64,000 nt of DNA, from positions 496,001-560,000 of the forward strand of contig NZ_JACVFB010000006.1 of the NCBI RefSeq assembly GCF_014529945.1. The letters run 5' to 3'. Numbering within the stretch: position 1 is the first letter of the stretch; every line of letters begins with the position of its first letter. Made by a program: the position numbers and the translations under genes. The stretch is from Chitinophaga varians (lineage in GTDB: Bacteria; Bacteroidota; Bacteroidia; Chitinophagales; Chitinophagaceae). The notes under the pieces were generated by a model. That model had not been told where the DNA came from. It was given only the letters and a program-made list of their open reading frames with translations, and did not search any database. Shown here piece after piece: positions 24,409 through 32,776 of this stretch.

Positions 24409-25908
24409 ATGAAAAAATATGTTTTCCTAATGGCGGTATTGTTTGCAGGTGCTGCGAGCATATTGTTGATGCGAAGAAAGCCGGCCGCGGCGGAAGATGC
24501 CAAGGTTATCAGTCAGGTATTTCCCATCACCATCTCTTCCGAAGTGCCTCACGATGTTTCCGGCGCAGCCACGCCACAAAATCTCTGTGCCTTTGCCTGG
24601 GATGAGTTTTTTGCGCTGAACTGGAAAGCTGATTATGAACAATTCGGTACAAGGGGAACGGCGGATAAGAGGTGGCGGTATGAAACCGATAAGAACCCGT
24701 ATCCCTCGCTGTTCGTTTGGGAAACCTACAAGCACAGAACGGAACTAAGGCCGGCGACCAATGTGATGAACAAATTCGATAGTGTGCCCTACTACAGTTA
24801 TTACAATTGGACGCAGCCACTCAGAGGTACCGACACCACGGTATTTAACAACCTGGATGAAAACAATGAAATAGGCTCCTGTGTTGTGTTTGGGCAATCT
24901 ATTATCAGCGACAGGCAATATCAGGTGTTGTATCAGGCAAAGGTGAATCGTGATGAGTATAACTATATCCGCACAAATTTTAGTACCAAAGAAAAGCTCT
25001 ACCAGGGTAATATCAATAATAAAGACAGTATTCATGCGGATTCGGCTTATTTTAAAGGCTCCACTTCTACCTGCGAAAGCGATACTTTCTCCGCAATAGG
25101 AAAAGGGGCAGGAAGGGTGATTTGCCTGCCCTGTGGAAATAATCAGCGGGCCACTGAAGGCGCTATTGAAGTGAAGACAGCCTGGCGCAGACTTAGACCC
25201 AATGAAGACAGTACCAGGTATGTTATGCGTACGGTGCTTACCTACGAGACGGTCAATGGCGCGCTCAGGGCCGTTAATCGACGTTATGCACTGATTGGTA
25301 TACACATTATCCATAAAACCGTCACCTTCCCGAATTTTGTGTTCGCTACTTTCGAGCAGGTGGATGTACAAAACAGCCTGGCCGGCAGGGGACACATTAC
25401 CGACATGGGCTATATAAGACTGGACCGCGACGGGAATCCGACGGGCCCTTTCGTCAGGAACTATCCCCGCTATCACCCTATACCACTGATCGTGCAGAAC
25501 TCCACGACTGCGGCGCACAATTTAATACTGCAGAGAAACCCCAAATCAATATGGCAATATTACCGGCTGGTGGGCGTGCAGGCCGCCACCACCAATGATT
25601 CTACCAGCTTTAGCTATTTCCTGGCCAATTATGTGATAGAATCGGATGACACGCTGGCCAAATTCAGAGGCAGTTCTATAGACCATCCTCTGGATAATAA
25701 GGTAAATGTCATTTATGGCGGCAAAGGCTATGTGATGGGTGGGTGCCAGGGGTGTCATGGCGCATCTCAGGTAAGACTAGGAACGGACTGCTCTTTCCTG
25801 CTGGATACGGTAGATAAACCGGTGCATCATCCGGATACAGGCATTACCAGTTCCAGGTTGCAGCGATATTTACATGCATTCCGGCATGTCCGGGAGGCGC
25901 AAAAATAA
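24409..25908 (+). CDS. Exported protein with single C-terminal CXXCH heme-binding motif
   Basis: A 499-residue protein with an N-terminal hydrophobic signal or anchor (MKKYVFLMAVLFAGAASILL). Near the start of the mature part is CAFAWDEFFALNWKADYEQF, and the segment up to about residue 120 has PSLFVWETYKHRTELRP. A single class I type heme site CQGCH lies at 446-450 (MGGCQGCHGASQVRLG), close to the C-terminus. The overall pattern resembles uncharacterised cytochrome c-like proteins of other phyla with an xFxxLNWP and VWETxK signature. With no electron-transfer partner gene nearby the role is unknown. ATG at 24409 is chosen; one at 24403 adds two residues. Confidence 0.65.
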   Translation: MKKYVFLMAVLFAGAASILLMRRKPAAAEDAKVISQVFPITISSEVPHDVSGAATPQNLCAFAWDEFFALNWKADYEQFGTRGTADKRWRYETDKNPYPSLFVWETYKHRTELRPATNVMNKFDSVPYYSYYNWTQPLRGTDTTVFNNLDENNEIGSCVVFGQSIISDRQYQVLYQAKVNRDEYNYIRTNFSTKEKLYQGNINNKDSIHADSAYFKGSTSTCESDTFSAIGKGAGRVICLPCGNNQRATEGAIEVKTAWRRLRPNEDSTRYVMRTVLTYETVNGALRAVNRRYALIGIHIIHKTVTFPNFVFATFEQVDVQNSLAGRGHITDMGYIRLDRDGNPTGPFVRNYPRYHPIPLIVQNSTTAAHNLILQRNPKSIWQYYRLVGVQAATTNDSTSFSYFLANYVIESDDTLAKFRGSSIDHPLDNKVNVIYGGKGYVMGGCQGCHGASQVRLGTDCSFLLDTVDKPVHHPDTGITSSRLQRYLHAFRHVREAQK

Positions 25909-26057
25909 ATAACGGATAATTCTATATTGTATGCTAAGAACTTCGTGAGACGTTGGCAAAAAGTCGAAAGAGGAAGCAGATGGCGGCTAATGGTAACTGA
26001 TTGTCGTGTATTGGTAAGGCCTGTTCCTGAGCAATCCGGATCTTTGCATAAAAAAGA

Positions 26058-26450
26058 ATGGAAACTATAGTGAGCAGCTTTTTCGATGCAATGGCCAAAA
26101 GAAATCTCGATGAAATTCTACCTTTATTTGCAGATCATGTAGACTGGTACATCCCCGGAAATGAGACGCTGGCACCATGGCTGGGAAGGCGTTCCACCAA
26201 AGCAGATGTGACCGCGTTTTATACCATGTTATGGCAGCATACCACGCCTATATCAGGGGAAATCTTCCATTCCATGACGCAGGGGAACGTGACCTTAACC
26301 TCCGGCCGGTTTAGGGTGAAAATGCTGCAGACGGACCGGATATACGAATCTTTGTTTTTTACAGAGATCACTGTGGAGAATAACCTGATCACAAAATATC
26401 GTTTGCTGGAAGAAGGGTATGGGTTGGTGGTAGCGCTGGAGGAGCGTTAG
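26058..26450 (+). CDS. SnoaL-like/NTF2-fold protein
   Basis: A 130-residue cytosolic protein of the nuclear transport factor 2-like superfamily. The N-terminal helix and loop METIVSSFFDAMAKRNLDEI and LFADHVDWYIPGN are typical, followed by the curved beta sheet (GNVTLTSGRFRVKMLQTDRI, LFFTEITVENNLITKYRLL). These small cone-shaped dimers bind or isomerise hydrophobic substrates; the ligand cannot be told. A TCTTTG element lies shortly upstream of the ATG. Single gene or paired with the next small gene 44 bases later. Confidence 0.8.
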   Translation: METIVSSFFDAMAKRNLDEILPLFADHVDWYIPGNETLAPWLGRRSTKADVTAFYTMLWQHTTPISGEIFHSMTQGNVTLTSGRFRVKMLQTDRIYESLFFTEITVENNLITKYRLLEEGYGLVVALEER

Positions 26451-26494
26451 GAATACTGGTACACATATTGGGGCCGTTATGCTAAAAGGCAGTC

Positions 26495-26764
26495 ATGACA
26501 GCAAAGACAGACATCACCGTATACATCGATAATAAGCCCTACCGTTTTCATATTACAGTAGATGAAGAAAGTGAATCGACCACTTATAAGGTAGACCCCG
26601 ATGTGGATACTGGTAGCCAGGACCAGGCATTTATTCCTTCACACCTGGAGTTTAATGCTGATGGCGTGGTCACGCTCAAAGAAAGGCTGAAAACGGTTGA
26701 GCAGGAGCAGATTGCTCGTTTGATATGGCAAGAGATTTTGGATAAGATGAATCCAGGGGGCTAA
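26495..26764 (+). CDS. Small protein of unknown function
   Basis: An 89-residue acidic cytosolic protein with no signal peptide or membrane segment. The first half looks beta-rich (ITVYIDNKPYRFHITVDEES) and the end helical (ERLKTVEQEQIARLIWQEIL). No family recognised. It follows the NTF2-like gene by 44 bases and is followed by a strong hairpin at 26874. Confidence 0.55.
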   Translation: MTAKTDITVYIDNKPYRFHITVDEESESTTYKVDPDVDTGSQDQAFIPSHLEFNADGVVTLKERLKTVEQEQIARLIWQEILDKMNPGG

Positions 26765-26873
26765 GTATAACACATAGATTTCAGGAATCGATTAAAATAT
26801 TTCCTGTTTCGACTGGCGCAGAATAAAAACGCGGGGGCCTAATATTTATATCAGGCTCAGACGCAGGTATAAA

Positions 26874-26898
26874 ATCGGCAGGTTACCAACCTGCCGAT
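26874..26898. terminator. 11-bp hairpin terminator between convergent genes
   Basis: ATCGGCAGGTT (26874-26884) pairs perfectly with AACCTGCCGAT (26888-26898) around a 3-base loop. It lies between the plus-strand small gene ending at 26764 and the minus-strand reductase gene ending at 26928. Confidence 0.6.
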
Positions 26899-26927
26899 CA
26901 TGCGTAGTCTAATGAATGGCATTACTA

Positions 26928-27824
26928 CTATTTCAGTAGGTTTTCTTTGGCCCATTGCTCAATGCCTGTTGTTGAAATTCCTTTTTGAGCATTGAATGTA
27001 CCTGACATGGGCCAGGTGACACCCGGGTGAGTGAACACCAGCCGATAACGGTTGAAAATATTTTCAGGTTCTTGTTGCAGATTTTCTTTTAATTCAGGAA
27101 TGCTCCAGCGCACACGGTGAAATTTAGTACGATACAATTTTTCCATTTTATCCGCTATTTCCTCAAATGTGACGGTATCTCCGGCTACAAAAATAACCTG
27201 GTCCAATAACTCCGGTGTTTGAAACAGGATAGCCGTAGTCAGTGCTCCAATATCTTCACAAGACGTAAGCGTGAGAGAATGTTGCCAGTCGCCCAAGGCA
27301 TGGATGACCTTATTTTGCAGGCTGATCACCCCGAAATCTTCCCGGAATATAAAACTGGTGATCATGCCGGTTGATATAATAATCCAGTGTGTTTTATTTT
27401 GAGAACGTAGTAACTGACGAACATCCAATTGTTCATCAAATACAGGTTGTGCACTCCCTTTTCCTATTTTATCATAATCGACTCCAAATTGCCAGGGAAT
27501 ATACCTTCTTACGCCTGCTTCCAGCACCGCTTCGGTAATTTTTACCTGCATACCTGCGCCTATTGAAAATCCGCTGCAACAAATTACGGTGTCATATTTT
27601 CTGAATATAGAAGCCAGGTCCGCTTTGCTGTCTTTTACTAAATCAGCCGCTTCAATGGTAACGTTTTTATAATTTTCATGTTGACTTACTTCGTCCATTC
27701 CAATCCTTGATCGTTGTATCAAAACTCCCATTGTAAAAGAATGAGTTTGCTGGTAAGTCAGTAAACTATTCAGCATTGCCTGGCCCAGTTCGCCGGTTCC
27801 GATAACTAAAAATGATTTTTCCAT
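26928..27824 (-). CDS. NmrA-like NAD(P)-binding reductase (isoflavone/aromatic alcohol reductase type)
   Basis: A 298-residue atypical short-chain dehydrogenase of the NmrA/isoflavone reductase type. The cofactor loop is FLVIGTGELGQAML (5-18), a GxGxxG variant as in bacterial and fungal relatives; further features are TVICCSGFSIGAGMQVKITE, then RRYIPWQFGVDYDKIGKG, in which the Lys of the active site follows the IPWQFG loop. Substrate is unknown; relatives act on aromatic alcohols or sense NADP. Encoded 87 bases after an AraC regulator gene on the same strand, so probably its target. The region is AT-rich (20 G or C in the 60 bases at 27661). Confidence 0.82.
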   Translation of the reverse strand: MEKSFLVIGTGELGQAMLNSLLTYQQTHSFTMGVLIQRSRIGMDEVSQHENYKNVTIEAADLVKDSKADLASIFRKYDTVICCSGFSIGAGMQVKITEAVLEAGVRRYIPWQFGVDYDKIGKGSAQPVFDEQLDVRQLLRSQNKTHWIIISTGMITSFIFREDFGVISLQNKVIHALGDWQHSLTLTSCEDIGALTTAILFQTPELLDQVIFVAGDTVTFEEIADKMEKLYRTKFHRVRWSIPELKENLQQEPENIFNRYRLVFTHPGVTWPMSGTFNAQKGISTTGIEQWAKENLLK

Positions 27825-27911
27825 TTTGTATTAATTTAAGACGAAGGCAAAGCTAGGCGGAATGCACTTTTACAGGGGTGCAAAATAGCGTTGAAAAGGT
27901 GCAAAAAAAAG

Positions 27912-28805
27912 TTACTTGCCTCTATAGGTTAACGGTGTCATTCCGGTATTTTTCTTATAGAAATTGAGAAAGTGAGAGGTCTCCTGAAAGCTGAGGCACC
28001 AGGCAATTTCTTTCATGGAGTAAGCGGAATGTCGTAACATAATATTGGCCTCTGATATGATTCGCTCGTGAATGAGCTCCTGTGTTGTTTTGCCAATACT
28101 ACCCTTCAGATTTATATTTAGTTTGTCAACCGTTATATTTAATAATCCGGCAAAATAGGAAGGTGATTTTCCCTGTAGCGGCATGGATGGGTTTATTTCA
28201 GAAAATTCATCATCCAATAGCGTTAAGAAGCGTTCACTGATGCTGTCTGAAGGTGTATTGCCGGAACCTATGTTCGTCCCTGTTTTTTGGACGTAATGGA
28301 TGATATCAAAAATCCTGTTTAAAATTAATTGCTCTTTGAAAGGATAAAGCGAATGGCATTCATTTTTTATTTCATTGACTATTTTATGAATGTCCTCGTA
28401 TTGGTTATCGTTTAGCTTTTTTACATGTATATTATTTCCTTTAAAAACCGGCCAGTTATGATAAGATAAACGGTTCGTTCCCTTTAGAAAACGCTCGGTA
28501 AAAACACAGTATTCACCATCAAATTCAGGGTCAGCAGTTGAAAAGCTACATCTGGTCGCGGGGGACATAAAGAGTATATTCCTGCCGTCCACCTGGAATG
28601 TATGATCATGGGAACTATAGGTTGCTTTCCCGGTAATAAGGGCGATTTTATAAAGCGGTTTTCGCTGTAGTTTTTTACAGGACTCAGGATCTTTTTGCAG
28701 GTCCTGCCATTGTAAGACATTAAAATGCCCCAGAAAGTCGCTGGCTTCCAGCGTTCTGTTATTAACATACTTGTCATAAAATTCCTGTAGAGCTGTGCTT
28801 GACAT
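27912..28805 (-). CDS. AraC-family transcriptional regulator
   Basis: A 297-residue regulator with an N-terminal cupin-like sensor domain (YKIALITGKATYSSHDHTFQ, NILFMSPATRCSFS) and a C-terminal AraC DNA-binding domain: IISEANIMLRHSAYSMKEIA for the first HTH and CLSFQETSHFLNFYKKNTGM for the second, ending TPLTYRGK. It resembles regulators placed beside a single oxidoreductase in Bacteroidota; the reductase gene follows on the same strand. Low GC like its neighbour. Confidence 0.9.
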   Translation of the reverse strand: MSSTALQEFYDKYVNNRTLEASDFLGHFNVLQWQDLQKDPESCKKLQRKPLYKIALITGKATYSSHDHTFQVDGRNILFMSPATRCSFSTADPEFDGEYCVFTERFLKGTNRLSYHNWPVFKGNNIHVKKLNDNQYEDIHKIVNEIKNECHSLYPFKEQLILNRIFDIIHYVQKTGTNIGSGNTPSDSISERFLTLLDDEFSEINPSMPLQGKSPSYFAGLLNITVDKLNINLKGSIGKTTQELIHERIISEANIMLRHSAYSMKEIAWCLSFQETSHFLNFYKKNTGMTPLTYRGK

Positions 28806-28925
28806 GGTTATTCAAAGTTACATATTTACAGGTAACCGGATGAAAGGAATAATCTGAAACAGGATTAGTCCGCTAAGCCACGTAGGAGAATAAAAGCCGT
28901 TGGGGGAGTCAGAAAGGCCTAAAAA

Positions 28926-28961
28926 CAAGAAAAGATTGGAGAAATCTCCGACCTTTTCTTG
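28926..28961. terminator. Imperfect 17-bp hairpin terminator
   Basis: Arms 28926-28942 and 28945-28961 pair over 17 positions with one mismatch and one G-U pair around a two-base loop, flanked by A-rich and T-rich sequence. It lies downstream of the minus-strand lectin gene ending at 29010 and probably terminates it. Confidence 0.55.
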
Positions 28962-29009
28962 TTTGTGTGGTGTACGGGTGCACATTGGGGGATGTGTGCC
29001 TGTAAGACA

Positions 29010-29603
29010 TTATTGCAGTTTATCAAAATACCATTTATCATTCGAGCCCCCTGAAGGCGGCCATTGGATTAATTCTGCGCCATCCCAGCCAGCATCTCCG
29101 GAAACATTGATGACTTTTCCGCTTGCACGGTTGACCAGATAATAGCGCCCTGCTCCCACATGATTTATCCACCATTGTTGATGTAACGAGCCATTCCATG
29201 TGTACTGTACAATTCTGGCGCCGTCAGCGAGAGATGCGCCTTCAACTGATACCACCTTTCCGCTCCCCACGTTTGTGATTTTATAATTACCATCTCCCAG
29301 GTGGGTGACCTGCCACTTTTGCGCACCGCCACCGTCCCATTGTGATTGCTGAATAACTGCTCCTTCTGCCTGTGAGCTGCCTCGCACGTCCATAGGTTTT
29401 CCGGTGCTGGTCACACTAATGCGGTATATGCCATCTGCAATGGGAGCATCTACTCCGGTCAGCGAGGATTTCCCAGTAGCGGTTTCGCCAGCAGTGGGCT
29501 TGTCCTCCAATATGGATTCCAGATTTTCCCGCTGACAGGAAATCAAAAGTATGTGAGCAAATGCATAAGCGAAATATAAAGAGAGCTTGTTGCGTATTTT
29601 CAT
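29010..29603 (-). CDS. Ricin B-type lectin (beta-trefoil) lipoprotein, copy 1
   Basis: A 197-residue surface lipoprotein: signal peptide ending HILLISCQREN with Cys at residue 23, a linker to about residue 55, then one beta-trefoil lectin domain with three QxW-type repeats: VIQQSQWDGGGAQKWQV, RIVQYTWNGSLHQQWWI and LIQWPPSGGSNDKWYF. Beta-trefoil lectins bind galactose or other sugars. There is no catalytic domain, so it would act as a stand-alone glycan binder on the cell surface. It is paralogous to the gene just upstream at 29651-30271, with which it shares the ends GKVINVSGDAGWDGAELIQW and GKVINVEGDAGWDGAPLIQW. Confidence 0.85.
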   Translation of the reverse strand: MKIRNKLSLYFAYAFAHILLISCQRENLESILEDKPTAGETATGKSSLTGVDAPIADGIYRISVTSTGKPMDVRGSSQAEGAVIQQSQWDGGGAQKWQVTHLGDGNYKITNVGSGKVVSVEGASLADGARIVQYTWNGSLHQQWWINHVGAGRYYLVNRASGKVINVSGDAGWDGAELIQWPPSGGSNDKWYFDKLQ

Positions 29604-29650
29604 TCCCGGATATTTTTAATGTTTATACTGTAATTTGTAAGAATGTTCGG

Positions 29651-30271
29651 TTAGTCTGCCAATCTGGTTATCTCCCAAATGTTATTGTTGTTATAAGTGC
29701 CTGGCCACTGGATTAAAGGCGCTCCGTCCCAGCCTGCATCACCTTCTACATTAATCACTTTACCACTCAGCCGGTTACGGATAAAATAATGTGTATTTAC
29801 GATAAAGGGGGATTCCGTTGCCAGTATAAATTCCCATTGCTGGTTCAGATCATCAGTATAAGGATACTGTAATATTCTCGCGCCATCGTTTAATGGCGCA
29901 TCACCAACTGTTACCGCTTTACCGCTATGCAGCGCAGTAATTTTATAGTAACCGTTGGTCAATTTGGTGGCCCGCCAGCGTTGTGCATTGCCCCCATCCC
30001 AGGCCGACTGTTGTATTTGAGCGCCATCCAGCGTTGAACTACCTCTCACATCCATCGCCCTTGTGCTACTTTTCGATATAATTTTGTAAACCCCATCACC
30101 GGTAAAACTACCGACGACGGTGGTCTTCGCAGTAACCGGTACGTCGCTGTCTGACTGTTTGGTTTGTTCGGACCGTGGATAATCTGATATCGCTGCGTCT
30201 TTTTGACATGCCGCAGTCATTAGTAAAGAGATGAACAATGCCGGAGCATAAAACTGGTTTCGTAACTTCAT
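29651..30271 (-). CDS. Ricin B-type lectin (beta-trefoil) lipoprotein, copy 2
   Basis: A 206-residue lipoprotein, paralogue of the next gene. The signal peptide ends LLMTAACQKDA (Cys at residue 22); a linker rich in Ser, Thr and Asp follows; the trefoil repeats are QIQQSAWDGGNAQRWRA, RILQYPYTDDLNQQWEF and LIQWPGTYNNNNIWEI. ATG at 30271 begins the signal; the frame is open a further 36 codons upstream but that part is not signal-like. It is 47 bases upstream of copy 1 on the same strand, so the two are probably transcribed together. Paralogues in tandem suggest duplication followed by divergence in ligand. Confidence 0.85.
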   Translation of the reverse strand: MKLRNQFYAPALFISLLMTAACQKDAAISDYPRSEQTKQSDSDVPVTAKTTVVGSFTGDGVYKIISKSSTRAMDVRGSSTLDGAQIQQSAWDGGNAQRWRATKLTNGYYKITALHSGKAVTVGDAPLNDGARILQYPYTDDLNQQWEFILATESPFIVNTHYFIRNRLSGKVINVEGDAGWDGAPLIQWPGTYNNNNIWEITRLAD

Positions 30272-30653
30272 AATGTATGTTATTTTGAGTAATAAAACAG
30301 GGTAAGTCTGCCTCTCCCCTAATCGACAGCTGCCAAAAGAGCAATTGTATCCATGCGGCTTTTCTACCGGCAAAACCAATAGGTGACTACTTAAAAATCC
30401 TGTAAGCGAGATTGACTTACCAGAAAGGCAAATGATACTAAGGGTCTATAGTTATTTTGGAATCCGGGTTACTACAATACGTACGATGTTTTTTTAGGCG
30501 TGTTGATTAGTTTGGTAAAGAGGTAAGCAAATCAACAGAAATTATGTTTAGTGAACAAATCTTTTTGCAACTCGATATTTTTATCAATGGACTGTTGTAA
30601 TGAGTAAAGAGAAGCGATAAAAGACCGTTTAAAACGACACTTGACTAAATCAA
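30272..30653. other. Intergenic region, no gene seen
   Basis: About 380 AT-rich bases between the lectin pair and the tRNA terminator. No repeat, hairpin or supported reading frame is visible apart from an unlikely upstream extension of the lectin frame. The promoter for the two lectin genes should lie here. Confidence 0.4.
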
Positions 30654-30687
30654 AAAAGGCTTGTAAGCATCAACTTACAAGCCTTTT
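30654..30687 (-). terminator. Terminator of tRNA-Leu
   Basis: AAAAGGCTTGTAAG (30654-30667) and its perfect complement at 30674-30687 form a 14-bp stem with a 6-base loop. On the minus strand it follows the tRNA by nine bases and ends in a T-run, a standard intrinsic terminator. Confidence 0.75.
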
Positions 30688-30696
30688 CTTTTTACG

Positions 30697-30780
30697 TGCC
30701 CAGAACTGGATTCGAACCAGCACACCCTTGCAGGCGCTGCGACCTGAACACAGTGCGTCTACCAATTTCGCCATCTGGGC
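30697..30780 (-). tRNA. tRNA-Leu (anticodon CAG)
   Basis: On the minus strand, 84 bases fold as a class II tRNA: acceptor arms GCCCAGA and TCTGGGC with discriminator A, D-arm region GCGAAATTGGTAGACGC, anticodon stem CTGTG/CGCAG around the loop TTCAGGT with anticodon CAG, a long variable arm, and the T-arm GCTGGTTCGAATCCAGT. The 3' CCA is not encoded. It is followed by an intrinsic terminator at 30654-30687. The long variable arm and the TGGTAGACGC segment are typical of leucine tRNAs. Confidence 0.93.
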
Positions 30781-30853
30781 AACTGATATTGTGATCAGGG
30801 GTTGCAAAGGTAAGCATTGATTTCAATTCACCAAATTTTTTTTAAAATATTTG

Positions 30854-30873
30854 CTTACTTACTGGTAAGTAAG
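30854..30873. promoter_or_regulatory. Palindromic TetR operator upstream of the TetR/FabF genes
   Basis: CTTACTTAC (30854-30862) is perfectly repeated in inverted form as GTAAGTAAG (30865-30873) around TG. It overlaps the start of a -7-like TATTTTG (30874-30880) and lies 33 bases before the TetR start codon, the classic place for autorepression. Confidence 0.7.
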
Positions 30874-30905
30874 TATTTTGCAGGCGCATTTAAGGCAGGA
30901 TTGAT

Positions 30906-31460
30906 ATGACGGTCATGAAAGATAAAATAGTGTCGCTGGCGGATAAACTGATCCGCATAAAAGGATTCAATGCCTTCAGTTATAAAGACATTGCGGATCC
31001 GCTGGCGGTAAAAAATGCAGCGGTGCATTATCACTTCCCATCGAAGGCCGACCTGGGCATTGCGGTGGTGAAGGAAGAGATGGACCGCTTTCAGCACAAC
31101 GTGCAGCGGTGGCAGGAGCTGCCGGAAGACGAACAGCTCGCCCATTTGTTCGACGTATTCCGCAGACATTGTTATGCGGGCAACGTTTGCCTCATGGGAT
31201 CGCTGGCGCCTGATTACGAAACACTGACACCGCCTATGCAGGATAAAATCAACGACATGGCGGAAGCGATCGTGGAATGGGTGACGGCCGTACTGGAAAA
31301 TGGCCGCAACAACAAACGCTTCCACTTCAAAGGCTCAGCGGGCGACAGGGCCCTGCTGGTCATCTCCAATCTTCAATCTTCCCTGCTGCTGGCCAGGGTC
31401 ATGGGCCCTGAAACATTTGACAGGATCAGCCGGCAACTACTGGAAGACTTACGTTCATAA
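30906..31460 (+). CDS. TetR/AcrR-family transcriptional regulator
   Basis: A 184-residue repressor. The N-terminal HTH is visible in KLIRIKGFNAFSYKDIADPL followed by AVKNAAVHYHFPSKADLGIAVV, with the conserved YHFPSK motif. The C-terminal ligand-binding domain is helical (LAHLFDVFRRHCYAGNVCLM, ALLVISNLQSSLLLARVMG). It is encoded 11 bases upstream of the FabF-like gene, and a perfect palindrome at 30854 lies before it, so it most likely represses itself and the FabF gene in response to a small hydrophobic or acyl ligand. Confidence 0.92.
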   Translation: MTVMKDKIVSLADKLIRIKGFNAFSYKDIADPLAVKNAAVHYHFPSKADLGIAVVKEEMDRFQHNVQRWQELPEDEQLAHLFDVFRRHCYAGNVCLMGSLAPDYETLTPPMQDKINDMAEAIVEWVTAVLENGRNNKRFHFKGSAGDRALLVISNLQSSLLLARVMGPETFDRISRQLLEDLRS

Positions 31461-31471
31461 AATCACATACT

Positions 31472-32713
31472 ATGAGAAGAGTTGTTATCACCGGTATGGG
31501 GGCAGTCACTCCTTTGGGAAACAATGTGGCCTCCTTCTGGAACAACCTGGTAGCCGGCACCAGCGGTGCTGCCACCATTACCCGCTTCGATGCCTCCCGC
31601 TTCCGGACAAAATTTGCCTGTGAACTGAAAGGCTATGACCCCGCTGCGGCGCTGGACAAGGCGGAAATACGCAAGACCGACCCCTTCACACAATATGCCC
31701 TCTCCGCCGCGGCGGAAGCCATCAGTGACGCGGGCATCGATTTCTCCGCCATGGACCCTTTTGATACCGGCGTGATCTGGGGCTCCGGCCAGGGCGGCAT
31801 GCAGACGTTCGAGGAACAGGTGACGGAATATGTAACCGGCGATTACAACCCGCGCTTCAGTCCCTACTTTGTGCCGCGCCTGATCACCAATATGGCTTCG
31901 GGCATGATCTCCATCAAATACGGTCTGATGGGCATCAACTACACCACGGTTTCTGCCTGCGCTACTTCTAATACGGCCATCATGGACGCGCTCAACTATA
32001 TCCGCCTCGGCAAAGCTAAAGTGATGATCACCGGCGGCTCTGAAGCGCCTATCACGCCGGCATCTGTAGGCGGTTTCTGTGCCATGAAAGCGATGTCTGT
32101 CAGAAATGATGACCCTGCGGCGGCTTCGCGGCCTTTTGATATGGACCGCGACGGCTTCGTGATGGGCGAAGGTGCAGCTGCGTTGGTGCTGGAAGAATAC
32201 GAACATGCTAAGGCCCGTGGCGCCCATATCTACGCGGAAGTAGCCGGTGCCGCCATGACGGCGGACGCCTATCATATGACTGCCACGCACCCGGAAGGCC
32301 TTGGCGCCTTCCAGGCCATGAAAAGCGCGTTGCAGGAAGCAGAACTGAACCCGGAGCAGGTAGACTATCTCAATGCGCACGCTACTTCCACGCCGGTGGG
32401 CGACCTCAGCGAAATAGCGGCGATTACGCGGCTGTTTGGCGCTACGCCTCACCATCTGCATATCAGCGCTACCAAATCCATGACAGGGCACCTGCTGGGC
32501 GCGGCAGGGGCTATTGAAGCCATCGCCTGCATCAAAAGCATCACCGACAGCGTGATACCACCTACCATCAACACCACCACGCTGGACCCTGCCATCCCGG
32601 CGGGACTGCAGATTGTATTAAAAACAGCGGTGGAAAAAGATGTGAAAGTAGCTGTCAGCAACACTTTCGGCTTCGGCGGCCACAATGGTATCGTGGTGTT
32701 CAGAAAAATATAG
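31472..32713 (+). CDS. Beta-ketoacyl-ACP synthase II (FabF-like)
   Basis: A 413-residue condensing enzyme that would extend an acyl chain using malonyl-ACP. The catalytic triad is complete: Cys163 in VSACATSNTAIM, His303 in NAHATSTPVGD and His340 in ATKSMTGHLLGAAG, with Lys335. Length and the start MRRVVITGMGAVTPLG match FabF. There are no other fatty acid genes beside it and it is paired with a TetR repressor and a dedicated operator, so it is more likely a second, regulated copy than the housekeeping enzyme. It may adjust chain length or saturation, or work with an unlinked pathway; this is inference. Confidence 0.93.
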   Translation: MRRVVITGMGAVTPLGNNVASFWNNLVAGTSGAATITRFDASRFRTKFACELKGYDPAAALDKAEIRKTDPFTQYALSAAAEAISDAGIDFSAMDPFDTGVIWGSGQGGMQTFEEQVTEYVTGDYNPRFSPYFVPRLITNMASGMISIKYGLMGINYTTVSACATSNTAIMDALNYIRLGKAKVMITGGSEAPITPASVGGFCAMKAMSVRNDDPAAASRPFDMDRDGFVMGEGAAALVLEEYEHAKARGAHIYAEVAGAAMTADAYHMTATHPEGLGAFQAMKSALQEAELNPEQVDYLNAHATSTPVGDLSEIAAITRLFGATPHHLHISATKSMTGHLLGAAGAIEAIACIKSITDSVIPPTINTTTLDPAIPAGLQIVLKTAVEKDVKVAVSNTFGFGGHNGIVVFRKI

Positions 32714-32776
32714 GTAAAACTGTATCTTGTGCGTTGATCATTTCCAAACTATCAACCTGAAATTATCAACCGAACA

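Noticed and set aside
28926-28961. Repeat-rich hairpins taken as a possible CRISPR array
   Set aside because: Each hairpin is a single inverted repeat at a gene end; no regularly spaced direct repeats or cas genes are present anywhere in the window.
30654-30780. tRNA-Leu as an integration site for a mobile element
   Set aside because: No integrase, no repeat of the tRNA 3' end and no clear island next to it were seen.
31463-32491. 342-codon open frame on the minus strand across the FabF gene
   Set aside because: Antisense to an enzyme with complete catalytic motifs; translation is His/Arg-rich low-complexity.
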